A DNA stretch of 64,000 bases from Cellulomonas sp. SG140 (GTDB taxonomy: Bacteria > Actinomycetota > Actinomycetes > Actinomycetales > Cellulomonadaceae): contig NZ_JANZLA010000008.1 of the NCBI RefSeq assembly GCF_025770785.1, forward strand, positions 124,001-188,000, in the 5' to 3' direction. The position numbers and the translations under genes are program-made. Each line of letters starts with the position of its first letter. The stretch's first letter is position 1. Of the stretch, positions 16,848 to 24,092 are shown in pieces. The notes beneath the pieces are model-generated. The model had not been told where the DNA came from and made no database searches. It saw nothing but the letters and a program-made list of their open reading frames with translations.

Positions 16848-16898
16848 CGATGTCCACGTATGTAGACACCGGTGCGGTGACTACATACGTGGACATCG
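16848..16898. repeat. 51-bp near-perfect palindrome (orphan hairpin)
   Basis: Arm CGATGTCCACGTATGTAG (16848-16865) is exactly complementary to 16881-16898. Inside, after one A-A mismatch, CACCG (16867-16871) pairs with CGGTG (16875-16879) around a GTG loop. It lies in the 235-base gap between the small membrane protein gene and the convergent hydrolase gene. The arms are about 50% GC, unlike the surrounding sequence, and there is no T tract. It resembles a toxin-antitoxin or mobile-element operator more than a terminator. Confidence 0.85.
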
Positions 16899-16933
16899 CT
16901 GCGGTGTCTGCTTCGCGGCCGCTTGAAGGCGCG

Positions 16934-17863
16934 CTACCTCGACTCGATGCGACCCGCCGGCTCCGCCGCCGCGGCGAGGGCCGTGATCTGCGCCTTCCAT
17001 GCCATCGGATCGATGCCGAGCTGCGTCTGCAGGAAAGCCGTCGACGCGCGCGCGACCAGGGCGACCGCCGCCGGGTTCTCGTCCGTGGTGTCGACGGCGC
17101 GGTAGCCGTGGATGCCGCCCAGCGAGTGCTCCGCACCGAACAGGGTGACCAAGGTGCGCGCACCCCGGCTCAGCCGGTACACGTCCGTGAACCAGTCCGG
17201 GCCGCGGGTGGACAGCGCCGACTGATCGTGGTCGCCCCAGACCACGAGCGATGGCGTGGCGAGCCCGCTGAAGTCCGGGCTCATGAAGCTGAAGTTGTCC
17301 CGGGCGAACGGCGTCAGGTCGTCTCCGCCGAGACCCGTGGTGGCCAGCAGCACGCCCGCCTTGATGCGCGGGTCGGTGCGGTCCTCCCCCGGCTGTCCGT
17401 CCGCACCGAGCACCCGCGCCCCGAGCAGCATGCCGACGCTCTGGCCGCCCCAGGAGTGGCCCGCGGCGGCGAGGCGACTGGTGTCGACGCGCTGCGGGAG
17501 GCCAGGCACGGCGGCCAGCAGCGTGTCGAGGTCGTCGATCACGCGCTCCAGGTCGTCCACCCGGATCCGCCAGATCTCGGGGTACCGCGGGTCGTCGGGC
17601 GTGACGCCGAGGGTGGCGGAGTCCAGGAACGTCGGCTGGACGACGACGAAGCCGTGGGCCGTCCAGTGGTCGACCAACGGGTCGTAGAAGGTCATCGAGC
17701 CGCCGAAACCGTGGGCGAAGACGATCACCGGCAGGTCTGTGCCGGTGACCGGCGCGGAGACGCGGACCTGCAGGTCCTCCCCGCGTTCCGGCGCGGGCAG
17801 GACGACGGGCTTGACGGAGACGGTCTGGACCGGCGGGACGCCGGTCACCTCGACTACGGACAT
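16934..17863 (-). CDS. alpha/beta-hydrolase, chlorophyllase/cutinase-like esterase family
   Basis: 309 residues. Alpha/beta-hydrolase fold with oxyanion region FAHGFGGSM (about 49-57), nucleophile elbow AGHSWGGQS, an acid in VVWGDHDQSAL and a His in FGAEHSLGGIHGY. No signal peptide is seen, so it is cytoplasmic. The family includes chlorophyllase- and PET hydrolase-like esterases; substrate here is unknown. The ATG at 17863 is divergent from a TetR gene (18003), and the gap contains three related inverted repeats, so repression by that TetR is likely. Confidence 0.82.
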   Translation of the reverse strand: MSVVEVTGVPPVQTVSVKPVVLPAPERGEDLQVRVSAPVTGTDLPVIVFAHGFGGSMTFYDPLVDHWTAHGFVVVQPTFLDSATLGVTPDDPRYPEIWRIRVDDLERVIDDLDTLLAAVPGLPQRVDTSRLAAAGHSWGGQSVGMLLGARVLGADGQPGEDRTDPRIKAGVLLATTGLGGDDLTPFARDNFSFMSPDFSGLATPSLVVWGDHDQSALSTRGPDWFTDVYRLSRGARTLVTLFGAEHSLGGIHGYRAVDTTDENPAAVALVARASTAFLQTQLGIDPMAWKAQITALAAAAEPAGRIESR

Positions 17864-17900
17864 GGCTGCTCCTCGCGAGTGGGACTGGTGGCAACGTCAA

Positions 17901-17976
17901 AGCGGAACGTCGCTCCGCTGACGATACGGAGCGCGGCTCCATTTCACAAGCCGATACGGAACCGCGCTCCGTTCCG
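17901..17976. promoter_or_regulatory. cluster of three candidate TetR operators
   Basis: Three inverted repeats share a GGA-GCG-TCC theme: AGCGGA (17901-17906) with TCCGCT (17914-17919); GGAGC-GCG-GCTCC (17928-17940); and CGGAAC (17957-17962) with GTTCCG (17971-17976). The second and third are each preceded by GATACGGA (17923 and 17953), a direct repeat with 30-bp spacing. They sit between the divergent hydrolase and TetR genes. Confidence 0.6.
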
Positions 17977-18002
17977 CCGCCCCCCTGTGGGACGATGACC
18001 CG

Positions 18003-18626
18003 ATGACGGCCCCGGAACCCGGACCCGACGCCGCGCCGGAGGCGCCGCGCCGCCGCGCCGACGTGGAGCGCAACGAGCGCGCCATCGTCGACGCCGCCTC
18101 GCGGGTGTTCGGCGCGTCCGGTGTCGACGCCCCGGTCCGGGAGGTCGCCGCCGCAGCCGGCGTCGGCATGGGGACGCTCTACCGGCACTTCCCGACTCGG
18201 GCGGACTTGATGGTGGCCGTCTACCGGCACCAGATCGACGAGTGCGCGCAGGCCGGTCCCGCGCTGCTGGCATCGGCTCCGTCACCGTTCGTCGCGCTGC
18301 TGGCGTGGGTGCACCGGTACGTCGACTTCCTGGGCACCAAGCACGGGCTGGGCAACGTGTGGCAGGGCGACGCCTCCGGGCTGACGGCGCTGCACCAGCT
18401 GTTCCTGAACCGGTTGCTGCCGGTGCTGTCCGACCTGCTCGACGCGGCGCGCGGGTCCGGCGAGGTGGTGGCCGACGTCCGGCCCTACGAGCTGCTGCGC
18501 GCCGTCGGCGACCTGGTCGCGTGGACCATCCACGACCCCGACTACGACGTCCGCCGCATCGTCACGTTGCTGCTCACCGGTCTGCGTCAGGAGCAGCCGG
18601 GCTGGGAGTCGACGGACGCCGTCTGA
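18003..18626 (+). CDS. TetR-family regulator (SbtR-type C-terminal domain)
   Basis: 207 residues. The HTH is at about 22-68 (ERNERAIVDAASRVFG, VREVAAAAGVGMGTLYRHFPTRADLMVAVY). The C-terminal half (PFVALLAWVHRYVDFLGTKHGLGNVW) resembles the SbtR/TetR_C_49 group, like the TetR at 1564-2160. It is divergent from the alpha/beta-hydrolase gene and is followed by another TetR gene 42 bases on. Likely represses the hydrolase and itself through the GGA-GCG-TCC repeats. Confidence 0.9.
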   Translation: MTAPEPGPDAAPEAPRRRADVERNERAIVDAASRVFGASGVDAPVREVAAAAGVGMGTLYRHFPTRADLMVAVYRHQIDECAQAGPALLASAPSPFVALLAWVHRYVDFLGTKHGLGNVWQGDASGLTALHQLFLNRLLPVLSDLLDAARGSGEVVADVRPYELLRAVGDLVAWTIHDPDYDVRRIVTLLLTGLRQEQPGWESTDAV

Positions 18627-18640
18627 CGTACTCTTCCGCG

Positions 18641-18662
18641 GACTGCACAGTCGTGCTATGAA
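18641..18662 (+). promoter_or_regulatory. candidate operator and -10 box for the TetR-ABC operon
   Basis: GACTG-CA-CAGTC (18641-18652) is a short inverted repeat directly before TATGAA (18657-18662). If TATGAA is the -10, transcription starts at about the ATG at 18669, giving a leaderless mRNA, common in actinobacteria. CACAGTCGTG (18646) and CACATGCGTG (18666) are also a 20-bp-spaced direct repeat. Confidence 0.35.
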
Positions 18663-18668
18663 CTACAC

Positions 18669-19304
18669 ATGCGTGCAGCCGACGAGGACCTGACCGCGGC
18701 GGCCAGGATCCGCGCCGCAGCCATGCGCCTGTTCGCGGCGAAGGGGTTCGAGGCGACCTCGATCCGTGACGTCGCGGGTGCGGCCGGAGTGTCGTCGTCC
18801 CTCGTCGTCCACCACTTCGGCACCAAGGCGCAGCTGAAGGCCGCGACGGACGCACGGCTGATCACCAGCCTGACGTCGTTGCTCGCGGAGGTGCCCACCA
18901 CCGAGGGCGCGGACCTCAGCCAAGCCGCCGGCTCTCTAGCGGCGCTGCTGCGCGACGAGCCGGACCTGCTGGGATATCTGCGTCGGATGCTGGTGGACGG
19001 CGGTGAGGCCGCGAGCGCCCTGTTCCTGGGGCTGGTCGAGGCGACCACCGCGATGCTCGCCGCACAGGAGGCCGCCGGGATCCTGCGTCCGTCTGTGGAT
19101 GCGCACACCCGGGCGGTGTTCCTGCTCGTCAACGACCTGGGCCAGATCGTGCTGCGCGACCTGGTCACGCAGGCCATCGGCGTCGACCCGTTGAGCCCGG
19201 CAGGGCTCAGGAAGACGGGCGCCGTCCTCCTGGAGGTCTACTCCGGCGGCATCTACGCCGCCGACGCCCCGCACGGCGCAGCCGAGGGTGTGGAAAGGAG
19301 CTGA
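18669..19304 (+). CDS. TetR-family regulator leading an ABC exporter operon
   Basis: 211 residues. The N-terminal HTH (ARIRAAAMRLFAAKGFEATSIRDVAGAAGVSSSLVVHHFGTKAQL) is clear. The C-terminal domain (LRDEPDLLGYLRRMLVDGG, RPSVDAHTRAVFLLVNDLGQIVLRDL) is like TetR proteins that regulate actinobacterial ABC-2 exporters. It ends 2 bases before the ATPase gene, so it is the first gene of a three-gene operon and most likely autoregulates the exporter in response to its substrate. Confidence 0.92.
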   Translation: MRAADEDLTAAARIRAAAMRLFAAKGFEATSIRDVAGAAGVSSSLVVHHFGTKAQLKAATDARLITSLTSLLAEVPTTEGADLSQAAGSLAALLRDEPDLLGYLRRMLVDGGEAASALFLGLVEATTAMLAAQEAAGILRPSVDAHTRAVFLLVNDLGQIVLRDLVTQAIGVDPLSPAGLRKTGAVLLEVYSGGIYAADAPHGAAEGVERS

Positions 19305-19306
19305 GC

Positions 19307-20215
19307 ATGGCACCGGCCGTCATCGAGACGCATGCGCTGACCAGGTCGTTCGGTCCCCGGCGAGGGATCATCGACGTGGACCTGGCGGTGGAACCCGGCC
19401 AGATCTTCGGTTTCCTGGGCCCCAACGGCGCAGGCAAGTCGACCACCATCCGCATCCTCATGGGGCTGTACCACGCGTCGTCCGGCGCGGCCCGCGTGCT
19501 GGGGCTTGACCCGCTCGGCGACGCCGTCGAGCTGCACCGACGCACCGGCTACCTGCCCGGCGAGCTGGCCGTCTACCCCCGCCTGACGGGCCGGCAGGTG
19601 CTGGACAGGTTCGGCTCCGTCCGCGGCCTGCGCGACACCCGGTACCGGGACCAGCTGATCGAGCGGTTCGGGGCCGAGATCGACCGCCCCACGCAGACCC
19701 TGTCCAAGGGCAACAAGCAGAAGCTGGGCCTGGTGCTGGCGTTCATGCACCGCCCGGAGCTGCTGGTGCTGGACGAGCCGACGTCGGGCCTGGACCCGTT
19801 GCTGCAGCGGGAGTTCGTCGCGCTCCTGGAGGAGACCACGGCGGACGGCCGCACGGTGTTCCTCTCCTCGCACGACCTCGACGAGGTGCAGCGCGTGGTG
19901 CACCGCCTGGCCATCATCCGCGAGGGCCGCATCGTCGTCACCGACACCGTGGAGGGGCTGCGGCGGCACGCTCCCCGGACCGTCGAGCTGACGTTCGACC
20001 ACGAGGTCGACACGACCGCGCTCGGCCGGCTCGAGGGCGTCCAGACGTCCGAGTCGAGCGACCCGCGACACCTGCTGCTGACCATCACCGGGCCGGTGGC
20101 ACCGGTGCTGCGCGCGATCGCGCCGCTGGACCCGGTGGACCTGCTCGCGCGGCCCGCCGACCTCGACGAGCTGTTCCTCGGCTACTACCGCTCGACCGAA
20201 CTGCAGGAGGTCTGA
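19307..20215 (+). CDS. ABC-2 type exporter ATP-binding protein (multidrug/antibiotic class)
   Basis: 302 residues. Nucleotide-binding domain with Walker A GPNGAGKST (about 43-51), Q-loop region, signature LSKGNKQKLGLVLA (a divergent LSGGQ), Walker B LLVLDEPTSGLDP and the H-loop LSSHDLDEV. The C-terminal extension (about 225-302) matches DrrA-type ATPases. It powers export by the membrane subunit encoded 2 bases downstream. The substrate is not predictable; drug or lipid export is typical. Confidence 0.94.
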   Translation: MAPAVIETHALTRSFGPRRGIIDVDLAVEPGQIFGFLGPNGAGKSTTIRILMGLYHASSGAARVLGLDPLGDAVELHRRTGYLPGELAVYPRLTGRQVLDRFGSVRGLRDTRYRDQLIERFGAEIDRPTQTLSKGNKQKLGLVLAFMHRPELLVLDEPTSGLDPLLQREFVALLEETTADGRTVFLSSHDLDEVQRVVHRLAIIREGRIVVTDTVEGLRRHAPRTVELTFDHEVDTTALGRLEGVQTSESSDPRHLLLTITGPVAPVLRAIAPLDPVDLLARPADLDELFLGYYRSTELQEV

Positions 20216-20217
20216 CC

Positions 20218-21006
20218 GTGCACGCGAACATCGCGCTGATCGACCTGCGACTGCGCCGCCGCTCCATCCTCTGGTTCGCCGGGGGCCTGGCGTTCTACGC
20301 CTTCATCCTCGTGGCCATGTACCCGTCCGTGCGGTCCGACTCCTCGCTGGGCGACCTCACCGCGAACAACCCGACGGTCGGCGCGCTGCTCGGCGTGAGC
20401 GGGTCGCTGACCTCGCCGACCGGCTGGGTGAACGGCAACCTCTACGCCAACTTCCTGCCCCTGATGGTCCTGCTGCTCACCATCGGGTACGGGGCGTCCT
20501 GCATCGCAGGCCAGTCCGAGGACGGGACGCTGGGCCTGGTCGCCACGCTGCCCCTCAGTCGCCGGCGCCTGGTGCGGGAGAAGTCCGCGGTGCTGGTGCT
20601 GCTCGCCCTTCCGGTGGCCGTGGTGACCATGGCCTTCATCCTGCTGGGACGGCACTACGACCTGACGCTGCCGACAGGTGCGGTGGTGGGCACCACCGCC
20701 GCCGTGCTGGTCATGGGCGTGGACTTCGGGCTCGTGGCCCTGATCATCGGCGTGCTCACCGGGAGCCGGGGGCTGGCCCTCGGGCTGGCGTCCGGGCTCG
20801 CGGCCGCGTCGTACCTGGTCAGCTCGCTGGCTCCGGTGATCGGGTGGGCCAGGACGGTGCGCCCGGCCTCCCTGTTCTACTGGGCGGTCGGCAGCGACCA
20901 GCTCAGCAAGGGGCCGTCGCTCACCGCGTGGACGGTGCTGGTGGTCGCCGGGGTGGTGCTGCACCTCGCCGCCGTGGTCCTGGTCGAGCGGCTGGACATC
21001 CGGTGA
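20218..21006 (+). CDS. ABC-2 type exporter permease
   Basis: 262 residues with six predicted membrane helices, for example ILWFAGGLAFYAFILVAMY, FLPLMVLLLTIGYGASCIAG and VLLALPVAVVTMAFILLG. The segment EDGTLGLVATLPLSRRRLVREK is the usual ABC-2 cytosolic loop that contacts the ATPase. The GTG start at 20218 lies 2 bases after the ATPase stop. It forms the pore of the exporter with the preceding protein. Confidence 0.9.
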   Translation: MHANIALIDLRLRRRSILWFAGGLAFYAFILVAMYPSVRSDSSLGDLTANNPTVGALLGVSGSLTSPTGWVNGNLYANFLPLMVLLLTIGYGASCIAGQSEDGTLGLVATLPLSRRRLVREKSAVLVLLALPVAVVTMAFILLGRHYDLTLPTGAVVGTTAAVLVMGVDFGLVALIIGVLTGSRGLALGLASGLAAASYLVSSLAPVIGWARTVRPASLFYWAVGSDQLSKGPSLTAWTVLVVAGVVLHLAAVVLVERLDIR

Positions 21007-21064
21007 CGGCTGGGCGGGTCGGCCGCATCCGCGCGGGAGTCGGCCGGAGGTGGGTGCGGCTCCG

Positions 21065-21910
21065 GTGACGCACGCGCGGCAGGGACGGGCGACGGCGGCG
21101 CTGCTGGTCGCGCTCGTGGCCGGCCTCGCCGCGTGCACGTCGACGTCCGACGGCACCGGCCGAACCGGCCCCCCGAGCCCGACGGTGTCGTTCGACCCGG
21201 CCGCATCCTCCCGGCTGTTCCCGCCGGCGGCTGCGCCGCCCGGGAAGACGCCGGTGGTCGTGCTGGTACCCGGCGGCGGGTGGACGTCCGCGGATCCGGC
21301 CGGGCTGACCGGCCTGGCCACCTGGCTGTCCCAGCGCGGTGCCGCGGTGGTGACGGTGACCTACCGGACGTCGTCGGACGGGGCGTACTTCCCCGTGCCG
21401 GCGCAGGACGTGGCGTGCGACGTGGCCGACGCCGTGGCGCGCAGCCGTCGCTCGGGCGTGGACGTGGGTGAAGTAGTGATCGTCGGGCACTCGGCCGGTG
21501 CGCAGCTGGCGGCCGTCGTCGCGCTGACGCCGGGCTCGTTCGGCTCCGGCTGCGCGGAGCCGGCCGTTGCACCGGACCGCCTCGTCGGACTGGCCGGCCC
21601 GTACGACGTCGCGCACCTCGGCGCTCTGGCATCCGACCTGCTGGGCCCCGGCCGGCACACCGCCGCCGAGATCGCCGCCGCCAACCCCGTCGCGCTCGCC
21701 CCGCAGCGACCTCAGCTGCCGGTGCTGCTGATCCACGGCACCGCCGACACCACGGTCCCGGCCGCGTCCACCGAACAGCTCGCTGCCGCGCTGACCGCGG
21801 CCGGCCACCCGGTGACCACCGACTACCCCAACGGCGTAGGCCACCAGAGCGTCTACTCGGCGGCCGTGGCCGGCCCGTTGATCGCCGACTGGCTCGGGCT
21901 TACCGGCTGA
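21065..21910 (+). CDS. alpha/beta-hydrolase lipoprotein (BD-FAE/carboxylesterase-like)
   Basis: About 281 residues from GTG 21065; GTG 21050 is an in-frame alternative with a poorly placed ribosome site. The N-terminus has a lipobox LVAGLAAC, so the mature protein is a membrane-anchored extracytoplasmic enzyme. The hydrolase core shows the oxyanion motif PGGGWTSAD, nucleophile elbow VGHSAGAQLA, acid region LLIHGTADTTVP and His in GVGHQSVY. This is the isoprenylcysteine methylesterase/feruloyl esterase-type fold; substrate unknown. It follows the ABC operon after a 58-base gap and converges on the histidine kinase gene. Confidence 0.85.
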   Translation: MTHARQGRATAALLVALVAGLAACTSTSDGTGRTGPPSPTVSFDPAASSRLFPPAAAPPGKTPVVVLVPGGGWTSADPAGLTGLATWLSQRGAAVVTVTYRTSSDGAYFPVPAQDVACDVADAVARSRRSGVDVGEVVIVGHSAGAQLAAVVALTPGSFGSGCAEPAVAPDRLVGLAGPYDVAHLGALASDLLGPGRHTAAEIAAANPVALAPQRPQLPVLLIHGTADTTVPAASTEQLAAALTAAGHPVTTDYPNGVGHQSVYSAAVAGPLIADWLGLTG

Positions 21911-21930
21911 CCCCGCGCCGGCCCCTCCGG

Positions 21931-23316
21931 CTAGCCCTCCTGTGCGAGCGGCAGCTGGACGGTGAACGTGGTGGGCGTGAGTCGGCTCAGCACCAGGGAT
22001 CCCCGCGCACTCGTCACCAGCTCGCGCGAGATGGTCAGGCCCAGACCGGTGCCCCCGGTGTCACGGGAGCGCGAGGCGTCGAGGCGGACGAACGGTTCGA
22101 AGATCCGCTCGGCGTCGGCAGCGGAGACAGGTTCGCCGTCGTTGGTGACGGAGATGCGTGCGGCATCGTCGACGGTCACGGCGATGTCGACGCGGGTGGC
22201 GGCGTGGCGCAGGGCGTTGTCGAGGAGGTTGCCCACGATGCGGGCCAGCGCGCTGGCCGCGATGCGCACGGGGGCCGTCTCCGGTACGGAGACGTCGACG
22301 GGCACCCGCAGGTTCCGTCCGGCGACGACGTCGCGGACCACCTCCGTGGCGTCGCACGACTCGCCGTCGTTCTGTGCCGGGGTGCCGGCCGAGGCGAGGT
22401 CGAGGAGCTCCTCGGTGAGGTCCGCGAGGCGTCGGGCCTGTGTCTCGACGCTGGCGAGGGTGCGCTCGGGCGGGAGGGCCTCAGGGTGGGCGTGCCCCAC
22501 GTCGAGCGCTGCGAGGAGCGAGGCGACGGGGCTGCGCAGCTCGTGCGCGGCATCCGCGATGAACCGCTGCTGCCGGACGGTGGCGTCGTCGATGCGGGTC
22601 AGCATCGCGTTCAGGGTGGTGGCGAGGGCGCGCAGCTCGTCGGCCGCCTCGGGCTCGGTGAGGCGGGTGCCGTCCGGGGCGCCGGCGATGCCGTCCGCGA
22701 CGACGCGCATCTGCTCCACCGGTCGCAGCGCGCGCCGGGTCGCGGTCGCCGCGGTCATCGCGATGAGCGCCACGGCGAGGACGACGCCACCCCAGAGGAA
22801 CGGATCGAGCGAGGCCACCACCCGGCTCGCCGCCGTCGGCGTCACGAAGACGTAGGCCCGGTACACCGTGGTGCTCCTGTCGGCGGCGCCACCGGGCAGG
22901 TCCGCGTCGGCGACGCCGGTCATGCTCGAGGCCCGGAGCGTGCTGCTGACGGCGACCCGGGCACCGGCTGCGGTCGCCGGGTCGAGGTGCCACACCTCGC
23001 CCGCCGTCTGCGAGGCCTCGGTGGACGGAGGCGGGACCACCGCGTTCTCGGCCTCGGGGGCCACGGCGATCACCGCCCCGTCGTTGCGGACCAGCTGGTA
23101 CGGCAAGGAGCCGAACGGGCCGTACAGGTGGACGCCCGCACCGATCGCGTCCGTGATCTGGGTGGCCTCGACTGCCGCCAGCTGCTGGGTCGACCGGAGC
23201 TGCGCCGCGTGGATCGCGGCGCGCACGGCGAACGCGCCGGCCGTCAGCAGGACCGCCGCGAGCAGCCCGGCCGCCAGTGCGATCCGGGCGGCGATCGGCA
23301 GCCGGAGCCGGGTCAC
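21931..23316 (-). CDS. membrane sensor histidine kinase
   Basis: 461 residues. A first membrane helix at about 8-30 (AARIALAAGLLAAVLLTAGAFAV), an extracytoplasmic sensor of about 140 residues, a second helix at about 174-192, then a HAMP-like linker. The HisKA domain has phospho-acceptor H258 in DAAHELRSPVASL; the ATPase domain shows the N-box NLLDNALRHA and G-box DTGGTGLGLTIS. The GTG start at 23316 overlaps the response-regulator stop (GTGA), so they form a coupled operon with the regulator first. Signal unknown. Confidence 0.93.
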   Translation of the reverse strand: MTRLRLPIAARIALAAGLLAAVLLTAGAFAVRAAIHAAQLRSTQQLAAVEATQITDAIGAGVHLYGPFGSLPYQLVRNDGAVIAVAPEAENAVVPPPSTEASQTAGEVWHLDPATAAGARVAVSSTLRASSMTGVADADLPGGAADRSTTVYRAYVFVTPTAASRVVASLDPFLWGGVVLAVALIAMTAATATRRALRPVEQMRVVADGIAGAPDGTRLTEPEAADELRALATTLNAMLTRIDDATVRQQRFIADAAHELRSPVASLLAALDVGHAHPEALPPERTLASVETQARRLADLTEELLDLASAGTPAQNDGESCDATEVVRDVVAGRNLRVPVDVSVPETAPVRIAASALARIVGNLLDNALRHAATRVDIAVTVDDAARISVTNDGEPVSAADAERIFEPFVRLDASRSRDTGGTGLGLTISRELVTSARGSLVLSRLTPTTFTVQLPLAQEG

Positions 23317-24014
23317 CGCTCGGCCTGCGCCCGGTCGTCGACGAGCCGGTAGCCGGCGCCGCGCACGGTCTGCAGCGACCGGCGACCGAACGGGGCGTCG
23401 ATCTTGCGTCGCAGCGAGCTCACCCGCGCTTCCACGAGGTTGACGTCGTCGACCTCTCCCGGCCAGGCCTCCAGCAGCAGCTCCTCCTTGGACACCAACG
23501 TGCCCGCGGCCCGCGCGAGCGTCTCGAGGATGGTCCACTCACGGCCGACGACCTCGATGGCATCGGCACCCCGGCTCACCCGCCGGCGAGCAGCATCCAC
23601 CACGAGGTCCCCCACCGTGACGATCCCGTCGGCGATCGCGGCCGGGCGCCGCAGCAGGGCGTGCAGCCGGGCGACGAGAACGGGATAACGGAAGGGCTTG
23701 CGGAGGTAGTCGTCGGCGCCGCTGCTCAGCGCCTCGATCTCGTCGTACTCGCCTTGTTTCGCGGTGAGCACGATCACAGGCGTGGAAATGCCTTCGGCGC
23801 GCAGCCGGGCGCACACGGCAAAGCCGTTCATCTGCGGCATCATCAGATCCAGCACAATGGCCGTGTACGCGCCCGTCGCGGCCAGCAGATATCCGGAACG
23901 TCCGTCGTACGCGGTGTCCACCGTGAAACCCTCGGCGGTGAGGCCGGTCGCCAGGACGTCGGCAAATGCCCGCTCGTCGTCGACGACCAGAATGCGCACA
24001 GCCCAGTGTGACAC
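23313..24014 (-). CDS. OmpR/PhoB-family response regulator
   Basis: 233 residues. The receiver domain has acidic residues D12-D13, phospho-acceptor D56 (IVLDLMMPQMNG), T84 and K106 (YLRKPF). The C-terminal winged helix (about 135-226) ends with the usual RRKIDAPFGRRSLQTVRGAGYRLVD. GTG 24014 is used; GTG 23999, directly before RILVVDDE, is a credible shorter start. A perfect 18-bp palindrome lies 16 bases upstream, between it and the divergent membrane-protein gene, so both are probable targets. Confidence 0.93.
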   Translation of the reverse strand: MSHWAVRILVVDDERAFADVLATGLTAEGFTVDTAYDGRSGYLLAATGAYTAIVLDLMMPQMNGFAVCARLRAEGISTPVIVLTAKQGEYDEIEALSSGADDYLRKPFRYPVLVARLHALLRRPAAIADGIVTVGDLVVDAARRRVSRGADAIEVVGREWTILETLARAAGTLVSKEELLLEAWPGEVDDVNLVEARVSSLRRKIDAPFGRRSLQTVRGAGYRLVDDRAQAER

Positions 24015-24030
24015 CGCGCCGTGGGGCGAT

Positions 24031-24048
24031 CCTGACGTCGACGTCAGG
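24031..24048. promoter_or_regulatory. perfect 18-bp palindrome, candidate response-regulator site
   Basis: CCTGACGTCGACGTCAGG is self-complementary over its full length. It lies between the divergent response-regulator and DUF2079 genes. A third CGTCAG follows at 24052-24057, giving directly repeated half-sites of the kind OmpR-family proteins bind. Confidence 0.6.
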
Positions 24049-24092
24049 GTCCGTCAGCCGCACACCAGCGCACCGGCCGGAACGTGGCCGTC

